A stretch of 64,000 nucleotides of DNA, taken from contig NZ_PHSU01000031.1 in the NCBI RefSeq assembly GCF_002814235.1, positions 158,040 to 222,039 on the forward strand, written 5' to 3'. The stretch is from Pseudomonas sp. QS1027 (lineage in GTDB: Bacteria; Pseudomonadota; Gammaproteobacteria; Pseudomonadales; Pseudomonadaceae). The first letter of the stretch is position 1. Each line of letters opens with the position of its first letter. This document shows, piece by piece, positions 16,818-26,132 of this stretch. Below the pieces are notes generated by a model. The model made no database searches. It saw only the letters and a program-made list of their open reading frames with translations, and was not told the DNA's origin. Made by a program: the position numbers and the translations under genes.

Positions 16818-17645
16818 ATGTCAGCCAATACGGGCAGCTCTCTCGGGGATTTTCTAAGAAGCCGCCGGGCGCGTCTCGATCCTGCAAGCCTGGGGTATTC
16901 CGGACGCAGGCGCACACCCGGCCTGCGCCGGGAAGAAGTGGCCCAGCGGGCCAATATCAGCCCGACCTGGTACACGTGGCTGGAACAAGGACGTGGCGGC
17001 GCGCCGTCAGCCACGGTGTTGAATCGACTGGCCAGCGCCTTGATGCTCACGGAATCCGAGCGCGAGCACCTGTTCATGCTGGCGCTGGGACGGCCGCCCG
17101 AAGTCCGCTACAGGCCTGTTGAGGGCATCAATCCCCGGCTTCAGCGCCTGCTCGATTCGCTTCATGCCTGCCCGGCCATCATCAAGAGTGCCACCTGGGA
17201 CATCATTGCCTGGAACCGGGCCGCCGCTGTCGTGCTGACGGACTACAGCACGCTGCCGGTTGGACAACGCAATATCCTGCGGTTCCTGTTCTGTGATCCG
17301 GCGGTCCGCGCCAAACAGCATGATTGGGAGAGTGTGGCGCGTTTTGTGGTCGGTGCGTTCAGAGCGGATGTGGCCCGCGCCGGGTTGGCATCCGAAGTCA
17401 GCGAACTGGTGGACGAGCTTTGCACCGTCAGCGCGGAATTCGCAGCGTTATGGCGCCATCATGAAGTGCACGGTTACGCGGAGGGGGAAAGTGTAAAGCG
17501 CTTGCTGCACCCTGAACTGGGGCACATCGAACTGGAGCACTCGGCGTTTTCCATCGATGGTCGACCGGATCTGGGGATGATCGTCTATACCCCGATCGAT
17601 GACAGCATGGCCGAAAAAATCAAGGCCCTGGTCGAGCGTGTCTAA
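16818..17645 (+). CDS. XRE-family regulator with MmyB-type ligand-binding domain
   Basis: A 275-residue regulator. The helix-turn-helix is at about residues 8-75 (LGDFLRSRRARLDP, then GLRREEVAQRANISPTWYTWLEQG), and the MmyB-like domain spans about 105-270 (LDSLHACPAIIKSATWDIIAWN). These often respond to small hydrophobic ligands and control an adjacent SDR gene. It is divergent from such a gene here, with start codons 99 bp apart. Its stop overlaps that of the convergent MocR gene by four bases. Confidence 0.93.
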   Translation: MSANTGSSLGDFLRSRRARLDPASLGYSGRRRTPGLRREEVAQRANISPTWYTWLEQGRGGAPSATVLNRLASALMLTESEREHLFMLALGRPPEVRYRPVEGINPRLQRLLDSLHACPAIIKSATWDIIAWNRAAAVVLTDYSTLPVGQRNILRFLFCDPAVRAKQHDWESVARFVVGAFRADVARAGLASEVSELVDELCTVSAEFAALWRHHEVHGYAEGESVKRLLHPELGHIELEHSAFSIDGRPDLGMIVYTPIDDSMAEKIKALVERV

Positions 17646-19120
17646 CGATTACCCATAACCTCCCGAATCACTTCGGCGAGAATACGAATGCCTTCATGAA
17701 TCTCCTGCGGCGTGAGGCCTGCATACCCCAAAATGAGCCCTGCGGGGCGCTCATACGCTGCCGACGCGGAAACGGCAAAGAGCGGCGAAAGCGGATAGAC
17801 GCCGACCCCACGTTCGAGCGAGGCCGCCTGCAACCTGAGCTCATCCTGAGCGCAAAGTGCCGGCATCAGCAACACCCCATGTAGTCCCGCAGCCATGCCG
17901 ACCAGTTGCCCGTGACCCGCCAGATGCTGTTCAACGGCCTCCAGCAGCGCTCTTCGGCGCCGTTCATTCTCCCGGCGCAGGCGGCGAACGTGGCGCTCGT
18001 AAGTACCACTTTCGATCAACGAGGCGAGCACGTTCTGCTCCCAGCGCGCAGAGTGACGATCCGTCAGCCGTTTGGCCTCCCGGAAAACCTGAACCAGCTC
18101 GCGCGGAAGTACCAGGTACCCCAGCCGGAGCTGCGGTGAGAGTGCCTTGGAGAAGGTTCCGACATAAATGACGCGGGCATCCGTGTCCATGGATTGCAAC
18201 GCATCGATGGGACGCTGGCCGTAACGGAACTCACCGCCGTAATCATCTTCGATAATCCAGGCGCGCTGTCGACTCGCCCACCTCAGCAGTTCCAGGCGAC
18301 GTGCGATGGAAATCACCGCCCCCATGGGGAATTGGTGCGACGGCGTCACATAGGCCAAGCGCACCCGATCATCTTCGGGCAGGTCGCTGGTATCCAGTCC
18401 AGAACCGTCGACAGGCGTGGGCAACGCTGTCGCACCCGTGGCCTCGAAGCAATATCTGGCCATGCGGTAGCCCGGCTCTTCGAAGACGAATGTATCGCCT
18501 GGGTTCAGCAGAAGCCGGGCGCACAGGTCAAGTCCTTGCTGCGAGCCATGCACAACGAGAATCTGCTGCGCATCGCAATCCAGACCTCGTGCGCGTCGCA
18601 GATACCCTTGCAACGCGCTGCGCAAGCGCTCCTCCCCTTCGGGCTGGCCGTAATAGAGGTTTGGCTGACGCTTGAGCAGTTCGGCGCGGTAGGCGCGTTG
18701 CCAACCCAGGGCTGGAAAATCGCTCGAGGCGAGCGAGCCATACTTGAAATCGATACGGGCCGCCGGAGAAGTCACGCTGTACGGCTTCATGGCGGCAACA
18801 CGCTGCCCGTACAGGGAAAGCGCAGGCGGCCAATCCCGCGCCGGGTCCGCCTTGATGTGCCCGGTCATGGTTCCCGTCACGCGCCCTACCCTGGCGGTTT
18901 TTCCCGTCGCGGTCACGACAAAGCCCTCGGCGGCCAGTTGCTCATAGGCCGCTGTCACCGTGGTTCGCGACACACCGAGTTCGGCCGCCAGTGCTCGCGT
19001 CGATACCAGCTTCGCACCTTCTGCAAGCGTGCCATCTTCTATCTGCTTACGCAGCCTGGCGTAGATACGACGCTCCGTACCGCGGGCGGAGGTATTGGAA
19101 CGCGTTGAAAACTGGTCCAT
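17642..19120 (-). CDS. MocR/PdxR-type GntR regulator with aminotransferase domain
   Basis: A 492-residue fusion regulator. The GntR winged helix is at about residues 15-83 (LVSTRALAAELGVSRTTVTA), a linker follows, and an aminotransferase-like domain spans about 115-485. The PLP lysine is Lys325 in GTFSKALSPQ, and EDDYGGEFRY carries the ring-binding Asp/Tyr. It is divergent from the PaiB/TauE genes with a 72 bp gap. The gap contains a short dyad GCAC-N8-GTGC (19139-19154), a possible operator. The effector is presumably PLP or an amino acid-PLP adduct. Confidence 0.93.
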   Translation of the reverse strand: MDQFSTRSNTSARGTERRIYARLRKQIEDGTLAEGAKLVSTRALAAELGVSRTTVTAAYEQLAAEGFVVTATGKTARVGRVTGTMTGHIKADPARDWPPALSLYGQRVAAMKPYSVTSPAARIDFKYGSLASSDFPALGWQRAYRAELLKRQPNLYYGQPEGEERLRSALQGYLRRARGLDCDAQQILVVHGSQQGLDLCARLLLNPGDTFVFEEPGYRMARYCFEATGATALPTPVDGSGLDTSDLPEDDRVRLAYVTPSHQFPMGAVISIARRLELLRWASRQRAWIIEDDYGGEFRYGQRPIDALQSMDTDARVIYVGTFSKALSPQLRLGYLVLPRELVQVFREAKRLTDRHSARWEQNVLASLIESGTYERHVRRLRRENERRRRALLEAVEQHLAGHGQLVGMAAGLHGVLLMPALCAQDELRLQAASLERGVGVYPLSPLFAVSASAAYERPAGLILGYAGLTPQEIHEGIRILAEVIREVMGNR

Positions 19121-19192
19121 GGAAAAACCTCAAAACTGGCACTTTTTATTGTGCAGGTCATGATCGAGATTATGGGTTCTCATCCGTCTGAA

Positions 19193-19834
19193 ATGAAATC
19201 CCCCATGTACATTCCCGAACACTTTGCAGAGCACCGTCCCGAACAGCTGCACAGAATCATCCGTGAGAATCCGCTGGGGATCCTCGTGACACCGGATGAA
19301 ACCGGTATGGATGCCGACCATATTCCCTTTGAGTTCGACACCGGCCACGGTGCCCACGGACTGCTGAGCGCCCATGTGGCCCGCGCAAACCCAGTGTGGC
19401 AGCGCTGCCCCGATGGCACTCCTGTGATGGTCATCTTCCGAGGCGCAGACGCCTACATTTCGCCCAATTGGTATGTGTCCAAGCACGAGACGCACCGCCA
19501 GGTCCCGACATGGAACTACGAGGTGGTGCATGTGCACGGCATCATGCGTGTGATGCAGGAAGAAAAGCTCCTGCGGCGCACCCTGGCACAGTTGACGCGC
19601 CATCACGAAGCCAGTGAGAGCAGACCCTGGAGGATGGGTGACGCGCCGCGGGAATATCTGGATGAGATGGTGTCAAGAATCGTCGGTATCGAGATCGAAC
19701 CGCAACGCATCGAATGCAAGCGCAAGCTCAACCAGAACAAGGAAACACGCGACCGTATCTCTGCAATCTCGCAACTGCACGAGCGAGGTCACGAGGCCCT
19801 TGTGTCGGCCATGCAAGAGACCGACGGACTATGA
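19193..19834 (+). CDS. PaiB-family FMN-binding protein
   Basis: A protein of about 213 residues with the PaiB start MYIPEHFAEHRPEQL, then IRENPLGILVT and MRVMQEE, and the family's split-barrel flavin fold. Members are annotated as FMN-binding negative regulators (Bacillus PaiB), though many are likely flavoenzymes. The start is uncertain: in-frame ATGs at 19160, 19172, 19193 and 19205 all lack a strong ribosome binding site, and family alignment favours 19193 or 19205. It is first in a plus-strand unit with the TauE gene, divergent from MocR. Confidence 0.88.
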   Translation: MKSPMYIPEHFAEHRPEQLHRIIRENPLGILVTPDETGMDADHIPFEFDTGHGAHGLLSAHVARANPVWQRCPDGTPVMVIFRGADAYISPNWYVSKHETHRQVPTWNYEVVHVHGIMRVMQEEKLLRRTLAQLTRHHEASESRPWRMGDAPREYLDEMVSRIVGIEIEPQRIECKRKLNQNKETRDRISAISQLHERGHEALVSAMQETDGL

Positions 19835-19904
19835 CGTCCCCCGTTTTCGCCCCGTATACCTATCAAAGCGTTTTCCAGGCCAATCAGAACCAGGAGGCAG
19901 CACC

Positions 19905-20669
19905 TTGGCATTCGAACTGACGGCCACCACGATCTTGGTCACGTTTGCCGGCGTCTTTCTGATCTGTTTCATGAAAGGCGCATTCGGCGGTGGCTTTGCC
20001 ATTGTCGGTATCCCGATCCTGTCACTGGTGATGGACCCGATCACCGCCGGTGGCCTGCTCGCGCCGTTGTTCATCGCCATGGATCTGTTCGGCCTGCGCT
20101 ACTGGAAGCCATCCACCTGGTCAAAACCAGACTTGAATCTGCTGCTCCCCAGCCTTGTCATCGGAGTCAGCGCCGGCTATCTGCTCTTTCGATTGATGGA
20201 CCACCGCGCGATTGCCATCGTAATGGCGGCGGTCACACTGGTTTTTGTCGGCCTCTGGTTCAAAGCCGGTGGAGAAGTCGGGGTACGCCCGCGCTCATCG
20301 CCCAAGGCGGTGGCCGCGGGCATTACATCGGGCATCACGACCATGGTCGCGCATTCAGGCGGGCCACCGCTGGCGATATACCTGCTGCCGCTCGGCTTGA
20401 GCAAGCAGGTCTATGCCGGAACGACCAGTATGTTCTTCACCGTCGGCAATCTGCTCAAGGCCGTGCCCTGGCTGCTCCTGGCCAGGCCGACAGGCAACGT
20501 GCTGAGCCTGGCGCTCATCTGCCTGCTCGCGGTTCCTAGCGGCGTCTGGCTTGGCTGGCGATTGCACGCAAGACTGGACCAGCGCCAGATGTACCGCGCC
20601 TGCTACGGCCTGCTCGTCGTCACGGCCATGAAGCTCCTGTGGGACGGCGTCTGCGGTTATATCGCCTGA
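19905..20669 (+). CDS. TauE/SafE-family sulfite/organic anion exporter-like membrane protein
   Basis: A 254-residue polytopic membrane protein with about eight hydrophobic helices. The start is a TTG at 19905: it is preceded at seven bases by a perfect AGGAGG (19892-19897), there is no suitable ATG, and it gives the typical beginning (fM)AFELTATTILVTFAGVF followed by MKGAFGGGFAIVG, the family's first repeat. The second repeat starts near ITSGITTMVAHSGGPPLAIYLLP. Substrate unknown; it may export a sulfonate, sulfite or carboxylate under MocR/PaiB control. Confidence 0.9.
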   Translation: MAFELTATTILVTFAGVFLICFMKGAFGGGFAIVGIPILSLVMDPITAGGLLAPLFIAMDLFGLRYWKPSTWSKPDLNLLLPSLVIGVSAGYLLFRLMDHRAIAIVMAAVTLVFVGLWFKAGGEVGVRPRSSPKAVAAGITSGITTMVAHSGGPPLAIYLLPLGLSKQVYAGTTSMFFTVGNLLKAVPWLLLARPTGNVLSLALICLLAVPSGVWLGWRLHARLDQRQMYRACYGLLVVTAMKLLWDGVCGYIA

Positions 20670-20690
20670 GGACATGAAATAGAAATGCTG

Positions 20691-20722
20691 CCCCGGTCGA
20701 CAGATAGCCGTCGACCTGGGCC
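20691..20722. terminator. Bidirectional terminator-like hairpin between convergent genes
   Basis: A perfect 7 bp inverted repeat, GGTCGAC (20695-20701) and GTCGACC (20710-20716), with flanking CCC/GGG that can extend it. It lies in the 67 bp between the TauE stop and the PLP dehydratase stop. No long T-tract, so strength is uncertain. Confidence 0.5.
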
Positions 20723-20736
20723 GCCCGGTCAGCGGA

Positions 20737-21693
20737 TCAGCCAATCACCCGCGCATACACCGGCCTGTCGACATTCCCACCGGTCAGGATGATCCCCACC
20801 CTCTTCCCTTCCATGGCCTCACGTTCCTGCATCAGCGCCGCCAGTGCCGCCGCCCCTGCCCCTTCGGCCAGGTTGTGGGTATCGCTGTAATACACGCGCA
20901 TCGCCTCGGCCACCTGCTCGTCCGTCACCGATACGATCCTGGCCGCGCCTGCCGCATAAACCGCAAACGCCTCGGGGATCGGCTTGCGCACGGCCATACC
21001 GTCGGCCAGGGTATTCGCCGAGGCGGTTTCCAGTATTTTCCCGGCCTCGAAGGATAACTTCGCGGCAGCAGCTTCGGTCGACACCACGCCCACCACCTGG
21101 GTCTTCAGGTCCAGTGCATCGCGGGCGGCGATAATCGCGCAAATCCCCGAGCCACAGCCAATGGGCACATAGACGGTGTCCAGGTCCGACACCGCCGTGA
21201 ACAACTCCAGCGCGTACGTGGCAACCCCCTTGATCAACTCAGGATGGTACGGCGGCACCAGATAGAAGCCGTGGGCATCAGCCAGGCGCGCCGCCTCTTC
21301 TCGGGCCTCATCGAAATCCTGACCAAACTCGACGACCTCTCCACCAAAGGCGCGCATGGCGTTGTTCTTCTCCACGGAGTTGCCCCGCGGCACCACGATC
21401 AGCGCCCTCAAACCCAGCGACCGGGCCGCCAGGGCAATGCTCTGGCCGTGGTTACCGCGGGTGGCGGTGACAACGCCTCGGGTCTCCGGGTGGGTACGCT
21501 TGAGCCAGTGCATGAAGGTAATGCCACCGCGCACCTTGAAAGCCCCGGTGGGGGTGTGGTTTTCGTGCTTGACCCAAACCGTGCAGCCCAACCGTTCGGC
21601 CAGCAAGGGCCAGGCGTATTGGGCGGTGGCAGGCATCACCTGATACACCTGGCGGGCAGCGTTTTCGATGTCGTCGCGGGTCAGTCCGTGCAT
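20737..21693 (-). CDS. Threonine/serine dehydratase-like PLP enzyme
   Basis: A 318-residue fold-type II PLP enzyme from MHGLTRDDIE. Lys53 in TPTGAFKVRGG is the Schiff-base residue, ATRGNHGQSIALAA is the phosphate/asparagine loop, and GCGSGICA is the glycine loop. No ACT regulatory domain is present, so it is a catabolic-type short enzyme, likely deaminating threonine, serine or a hydroxy amino acid to a 2-oxo acid. It is divergent from an AraC regulator starting at 21790, which is its likely controller. It is the second fold-type II lyase in the window. Confidence 0.88.
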   Translation of the reverse strand: MHGLTRDDIENAARQVYQVMPATAQYAWPLLAERLGCTVWVKHENHTPTGAFKVRGGITFMHWLKRTHPETRGVVTATRGNHGQSIALAARSLGLRALIVVPRGNSVEKNNAMRAFGGEVVEFGQDFDEAREEAARLADAHGFYLVPPYHPELIKGVATYALELFTAVSDLDTVYVPIGCGSGICAIIAARDALDLKTQVVGVVSTEAAAAKLSFEAGKILETASANTLADGMAVRKPIPEAFAVYAAGAARIVSVTDEQVAEAMRVYYSDTHNLAEGAGAAALAALMQEREAMEGKRVGIILTGGNVDRPVYARVIG

Positions 21694-21789
21694 GGCTAGG
21701 CTCTCTGAGGTTTTGCCCAGTCTAGGCAGGGGCACACACCACCGGCTTTCAGAAAATTGACCTGACCTTCAGGCTGGCCCTTCAGTAAG

Positions 21790-22596
21790 ATGGCGCTCAT
21801 GAATCGCCGAAACAGCTTGCCGTCACCGCCCCCACGCGAACCGGTCCGTCGTGCCGAGGCCGGGTCGTGGGCGATCGAATTGCTGCCGGCGGCCGGCTAC
21901 GAAACCCGCTATGTAGCGACCCAGGCCGCCATTGGTTTTGCCTTCGACAGCCAGCGAGGCCGGCACGCGATTGGCAGCGACCGGATCCGCCCATTCGTAG
22001 CCACGCCCAACGGCCTGGCGTTCATACCGCCGGGGTGTGATGTGTTTTCCGAGTCGCCCGAGGGCGGCGAATACCTACGGCTGCTTCGCACCGACGGCAC
22101 GCCGCTGGCGGGGGACCATGTGTTCAACAATCGCATCGATCAGCAGGCAATTGCCCTCGCCCAGCGAATGCGTGGCGCGTTGTTGCGAGCCTCGGTGGAG
22201 GACGATTGGGAAGCCTGGGCACTGGCATTGGTTCAACGGGTGGCGGGAGACGATCTGTTGTCGGAGCCTGTGCGGGGTTCGATGACCAGCCAGCGGCTGC
22301 GCCTGCTCGATGAGTTCATTGACGCCGGGCTCGACGGACCGCTGGGTGTGCAGGCGATGGCAGCGCTACTGGGCTTATCCGAAGGCTACTTCATCCGGGC
22401 ATTCAAGGACGCCACGGGCAAGAGCCCCCACAGCTACCTGATCGACCGCCGCCTCGTCCGCGCCCGGCACCTGCTGCGCAACCCGGCGGAGCGCCTGGCG
22501 GATATCGCCCAGGCCTGCGGTTTTGCCTCCCAGGCGCATATGGCCACGGCTTTCAGGCAGCGCCTGGGGGTCAGTCCGCGCGACATGCGCGGGTGA
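21790..22596 (+). CDS. AraC-family transcriptional regulator
   Basis: A regulator of about 268 residues; the ATG three codons in is also possible. The N-terminal 150 residues form an uncharacterised sensor. The C-terminal AraC DNA-binding domain covers about 165-265 (LGVQAMAALLGLSEGYFIRAFKDATGKSPHSYL, then LADIAQACGFASQAHMATAFRQ). It is divergent from the PLP dehydratase with a 96 bp shared region, suggesting local control. It ends 13 bp before the convergent EcsC stop. Confidence 0.9.
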   Translation: MALMNRRNSLPSPPPREPVRRAEAGSWAIELLPAAGYETRYVATQAAIGFAFDSQRGRHAIGSDRIRPFVATPNGLAFIPPGCDVFSESPEGGEYLRLLRTDGTPLAGDHVFNNRIDQQAIALAQRMRGALLRASVEDDWEAWALALVQRVAGDDLLSEPVRGSMTSQRLRLLDEFIDAGLDGPLGVQAMAALLGLSEGYFIRAFKDATGKSPHSYLIDRRLVRARHLLRNPAERLADIAQACGFASQAHMATAFRQRLGVSPRDMRG

Positions 22597-22609
22597 TGGG
22601 GTCAGTCGA

Positions 22610-23356
22610 TTACCCACGTGCCGGAAGGGACTGGTACAGTTGCTGGACCGCCTCCTGTCCGTAGCGCCGTTCCAGCTTTCTGATAATGAAATGCCCGCGC
22701 GCCATGTCCTGGAAATGGTTGATGAATGCCAGGTTGATCAGCGCGCCGCCCACGGCGCCGATCGCCGGTATGGCTTGTGCGGCGGCTTTCTCCCCTACGT
22801 GGATACTGAAGCGTTCGGCAATGGTGGCGATCAGCTTGAGTATCGAGCCATCCGACAGGGACTTCGCCAACGCGGCCCGCACGGTGTAATAACCGGTTTC
22901 CGAATCATCATCTTTCGCTGATCGACCGCCCAGTGCAAAGACCGCCAGGCAGGCTTGTTTCGCCTCATCGGTGTCAATGCGCTCGTCATGACTCCTGGCG
23001 ATATCGGCAATGGAGCGCAGCATGATTGATGTTGAGAGCGGCAACTCGACACTGAGCCCGGCAAAACCGAAAAAGCCGCCGACGCCGCCGCTGACGGCGA
23101 TGCCGGTCTTGTGCCAGAGATTGGAAGGCCCTTCGCCCGGCATATCCTTCATGGTAAACACCGCGGCATCGAGCGCCTTCACCAATGCTGATTGAGTGAT
23201 GCCCGCAATTCTTTTGGTGATGCTTTTAGGTAACTGCGCCAGCGCGACCTCGATGGGCATGCCGATAATGTTCGTCAGCTTGGCCACGAAGCCAGGGTTC
23301 TCCAGCAGATTCTTTGCACATTGCAGCTCATTTCTATCGTCTTCCGAGAAGCTCAT
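22610..23356 (-). CDS. EcsC-family protein
   Basis: A 248-residue EcsC-domain protein. The ATG at 23356 directly follows an in-frame TTG. A central glycine-rich hydrophobic segment (GIAVSGGVGGFFGFAGLSVELPLSTSIMLRS, about residues 85-115) and a C-terminal hydrophobic GAVGGALINLAFINHFQ look membrane-associated. EcsC was named from the B. subtilis ABC transporter locus; the biochemical role is unknown. Here it has no ABC partner. Its 3' end nearly abuts the convergent AraC gene. Confidence 0.88.
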   Translation of the reverse strand: MSFSEDDRNELQCAKNLLENPGFVAKLTNIIGMPIEVALAQLPKSITKRIAGITQSALVKALDAAVFTMKDMPGEGPSNLWHKTGIAVSGGVGGFFGFAGLSVELPLSTSIMLRSIADIARSHDERIDTDEAKQACLAVFALGGRSAKDDDSETGYYTVRAALAKSLSDGSILKLIATIAERFSIHVGEKAAAQAIPAIGAVGGALINLAFINHFQDMARGHFIIRKLERRYGQEAVQQLYQSLPARG

Positions 23357-23466
23357 CAATCCGTACTCGATACTGGGTTGGCAGGACAGCTAAAGGACAA
23401 AGGGCTCCAGCGCATCCCCGTGGCAACGTGAGTACCAAGGTGCAGCCACTGCATGGAAATGGCAAG

Positions 23467-24018
23467 TCATGATGCCATTTGCTGTTCTTCCTCTCGAATC
23501 TCGGCACTCATGTCATCACAGCAGCTGGACCAGTCCGTCAACCATTTCGGCATATCCGCCGGCTGCTCGGTCAGTCCCATCTCGCGGACGAACTCACCGG
23601 GAGCCACCGTCCCCCGGGCAGAGCGAAACAGACCGCGCATCACCACGGTACCGACCACCCGGCCCTTGCTCACGAAGCGGTGCTCCATAAAACTCCACTT
23701 GTGGTCCCAGCCGAGGATCCTGCTGTGAATTTCGAAGGTTTCGAACAACCGCAACTCGCGGCGGAATTTGCCCCAGGTATCCCCCACGATCGGCACTGCC
23801 CGGTGACGCAAGGCGGCACGGTAGGCGCCACTGCGCAAGACGAAGTCCATGCGCCCGACATCAGCCATATTGAAATACCGACCGTTGGTGACATGCCGGT
23901 TGAGATCGAGATCCGACGGCCAGACCCGCATGGAAATAACGGTAGTGGCCAAGCCGTCAACGGGCTTGCGCCAAGGGCGACGGAACAACATGAGCAGAAG
24001 TCTGAACCACAGATTCAT
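23467..24018 (-). CDS. Acyl-CoA thioesterase-like protein (hotdog fold, THEM6-like)
   Basis: A 183-residue protein with a short hydrophobic N-terminus (MNLWFRLLLMLF) followed by a 4HBT-type hotdog domain, residues about 25-150. SDLDLNRHVTNGRYFNMADVGR matches the family's D-x-N-x-H-x-N-N-x-x-Y substrate/catalytic motif. FRRELRLFETFEI and WDHKWSFMEHRFVSKGRVV are the following strands. It likely hydrolyses an acyl-CoA or thioester near the membrane. It is divergent from the GlxA-type regulator at 24126 with a 107 bp gap. Confidence 0.82.
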   Translation of the reverse strand: MNLWFRLLLMLFRRPWRKPVDGLATTVISMRVWPSDLDLNRHVTNGRYFNMADVGRMDFVLRSGAYRAALRHRAVPIVGDTWGKFRRELRLFETFEIHSRILGWDHKWSFMEHRFVSKGRVVGTVVMRGLFRSARGTVAPGEFVREMGLTEQPADMPKWLTDWSSCCDDMSAEIREEEQQMAS

Positions 24019-24125
24019 GAATACACCGATGGGAGGGAAAGAGCGGCGTACTTTACGGGGAGCCCGTTGGGTTACAGTAGGTGCATAAATGACTTATTTC
24101 ATGCGAAAAGCGCAACTTGACCTTT

Positions 24126-25091
24126 ATGCACATCACCTTGCTCCTGGTTGATCAATGCTCCGCCGCAAGCGCCACCCTGGCCCTTGAAGTGCTGAGTGCC
24201 GCCAACTTGTTCGCTGACACCGCCAGCCCACCGTTCGAGGTGGTCTGTGCTTCGCTGAAGGGAGCTGATGTCCTGGCATGGGGCGGGCAGAGACTGCGGG
24301 TCGAGCACTCCATCGAGGCAATAGCCCATACCGATCTGGTGCTGATCCCGGGTTTTCTTTTCACCCTGAAAGACGCCCTGCCAACCTTCGCCGGTCATGG
24401 GCCATGGCTACGACAACAGCACGCTCAAGGAGCGGTGCTGGCCTCCATGTGCACGGCCGCCTTCATGCTGGCCGAAACAGGTCTGTTGGACGGTGTCCGA
24501 GCAACGACCCATTGGGCCTTTGCCGACCTGTTTCGCCGACGTTACGCCGAGGCGCACCTGGATGAATCGCAGATGCTTTGCGAGGACAACCGCCTGATCA
24601 CCAGCGGCGGCGCGAGTGCCGCCATGGACCTTCTGCTGTTTCTGGTGCGCCGTTTCGCGTCAGTCGATCTGGCCCGAAAGTGCAGCAGGTATTTGCTGGT
24701 CGACAAGGTACGAACCCAGCAGTCGACCTATGCCACCTGGACACCGCCAAAGCTTCACGGGGATGAAGAGATACTGCGCGTTCAGAACTGGCTGGAGGCG
24801 AATTTCCAGCAACCGGTGCTGATTGATGATGTCGCTCAACAATTCGCGTTTGGTGCCAGGAATTTCAAGAGACGCTTCAAGGACGCCACGGGCTACCAGC
24901 CCCTGCTCTATCTACAGACACTGCGGCTGGAACGGGCAAAGCAGTTGCTCGAGTCGACTCGAATGAGCGTGGGCAGTATTACCAACGCCGTGGGTTACGA
25001 AGACAGCAACTCCTTCCGCAGGCTCTTTCAACAGCGAGTCGGCCTGCTGCCCGCTGCTTACCGGAAGCAATTTCAGTCCTCTACGAATTGA
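24126..25091 (+). CDS. GlxA-family regulator (DJ-1/PfpI-like domain plus AraC domain)
   Basis: A 321-residue regulator from MHITLLLVDQCS; the ATG at 24126 is preferred over an in-frame TTG at 24117. Residues about 1-175 form a class-I glutamine-amidotransferase-like fold with a cysteine in VLASMCTAAFMLAETGLL. Residues about 215-318 are the AraC-type DNA-binding domain (LIDDVAQQFAFGARNFKRRFKDATGYQPLLYL, then VGSITNAVGYEDSNSFRRLF). This family often controls amine or amino-acid catabolism. The divergent thioesterase gene is the only nearby candidate target. Confidence 0.92.
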   Translation: MHITLLLVDQCSAASATLALEVLSAANLFADTASPPFEVVCASLKGADVLAWGGQRLRVEHSIEAIAHTDLVLIPGFLFTLKDALPTFAGHGPWLRQQHAQGAVLASMCTAAFMLAETGLLDGVRATTHWAFADLFRRRYAEAHLDESQMLCEDNRLITSGGASAAMDLLLFLVRRFASVDLARKCSRYLLVDKVRTQQSTYATWTPPKLHGDEEILRVQNWLEANFQQPVLIDDVAQQFAFGARNFKRRFKDATGYQPLLYLQTLRLERAKQLLESTRMSVGSITNAVGYEDSNSFRRLFQQRVGLLPAAYRKQFQSSTN

Positions 25092-25100
25092 CTGACTCTC

Positions 25101-26036
25101 CTAGGGTCTACTCCCGGATGGCGTGAGCCGGGCCGTCAGATAGGCCAGGAGTGCCTGGACTTTTGGCAGGTTCTCGCGGCTTTTCAACCACACCAGGTTC
25201 ATCGCCAGGCCATCGGTAGCCCACTCGGGGAGCACTTCGACCAGGGCGCCCGAATCAAGATGGCGCTGCGCGAGCCAGGTCGGCAACTGGGCGATGCCAA
25301 GCCCCGCCAGAACGGCCATCACCTCCCCTTCGCCATCACCTACGGCGATATGCGGATGCATGATCCTGCGCTCCATGTCGCCGGCCAGCTGCCCTTTGAA
25401 ATACCAGGGGCCGACCATGCCGTCGTTCTGACCATAACCCACGCATTGGTGCTGTTCCAGATCACGCTCTGACGAGGGCGCGCCGTATTGCTCGAGGTAT
25501 TCAGGGGACGCACAGAAAATCAGCCGCTGCGTGCCGAAGAAGCGATGCCCCACACTCGAAGACCAGGCGTCAGAGCCACCAATGCGCACCACGATATCGA
25601 TGCCTTCATGCACGGGATCAACGAAACGATCCGAGAATGAAACGTGAGGCGACAATCGGGGATATTGCTTCACGAACGCCAGGATCAGGGGCAATACGTG
25701 CAGCCGGCCATAGGAAGCCGGCAAATCAATCCGAACCTTGCCATGGGGCTCGGACTGCTCCGAGGCCAGTACCAACTCGACCTCCTCAAGATCCGATAAC
25801 ACGGTGGTACAGGTCCGGTAGAAGGTCTGGCCGGCCTCGGTGAGGGACAAACGTCGTGTCGTGCGGTTGAACAGGCGCGTGCCGAGCCGGGCCTCCAGCC
25901 GCGCGATGCTTTTGCTCACCGCCGAACTGCTGAGATTAAGGCGCTCGGCGGCGGCCGTGAAACTACCCACATCCGCCACGCTGACGAACACATCAATGCC
26001 CTTGAGCCGTTCGGAGGAAAACATCGGCACTCTCAT
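25101..26036 (-). CDS. LysR-family transcriptional regulator, divergent from an MFS exporter
   Basis: A regulator of about 311 residues; the ATG at 26036 is chosen, with a TTG at 26054 and another ATG at 26024 as alternatives. The winged helix is near residues 8-65 (LKGIDVFVSVADVGSFTAAAERLNLSSSAVSKSIARLEARLG) and the effector domain spans about 95-300. It is divergent from the MFS gene at 26133 with 96 bp between start codons, a classic LysR/efflux pair, so I infer control of that exporter. Confidence 0.92.
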   Translation of the reverse strand: MRVPMFSSERLKGIDVFVSVADVGSFTAAAERLNLSSSAVSKSIARLEARLGTRLFNRTTRRLSLTEAGQTFYRTCTTVLSDLEEVELVLASEQSEPHGKVRIDLPASYGRLHVLPLILAFVKQYPRLSPHVSFSDRFVDPVHEGIDIVVRIGGSDAWSSSVGHRFFGTQRLIFCASPEYLEQYGAPSSERDLEQHQCVGYGQNDGMVGPWYFKGQLAGDMERRIMHPHIAVGDGEGEVMAVLAGLGIAQLPTWLAQRHLDSGALVEVLPEWATDGLAMNLVWLKSRENLPKVQALLAYLTARLTPSGSRP

Positions 26037-26132
26037 TGATGAACTGAATTCCAATCATTTCAGAAAAAATGACCAGAATGAACCTTATTTTCTCCAATAG
26101 GCTTATGCGACACCTCATTGGAACAGCCCCTC

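Noticed and set aside
19137..19156. Possible sigma-54 promoter (TGGCAC...TTGTGC) before PaiB
   Set aside because: The GG-to-GC spacing is not 10 bases, so the -24/-12 rule is not met; a MocR dyad is more likely.
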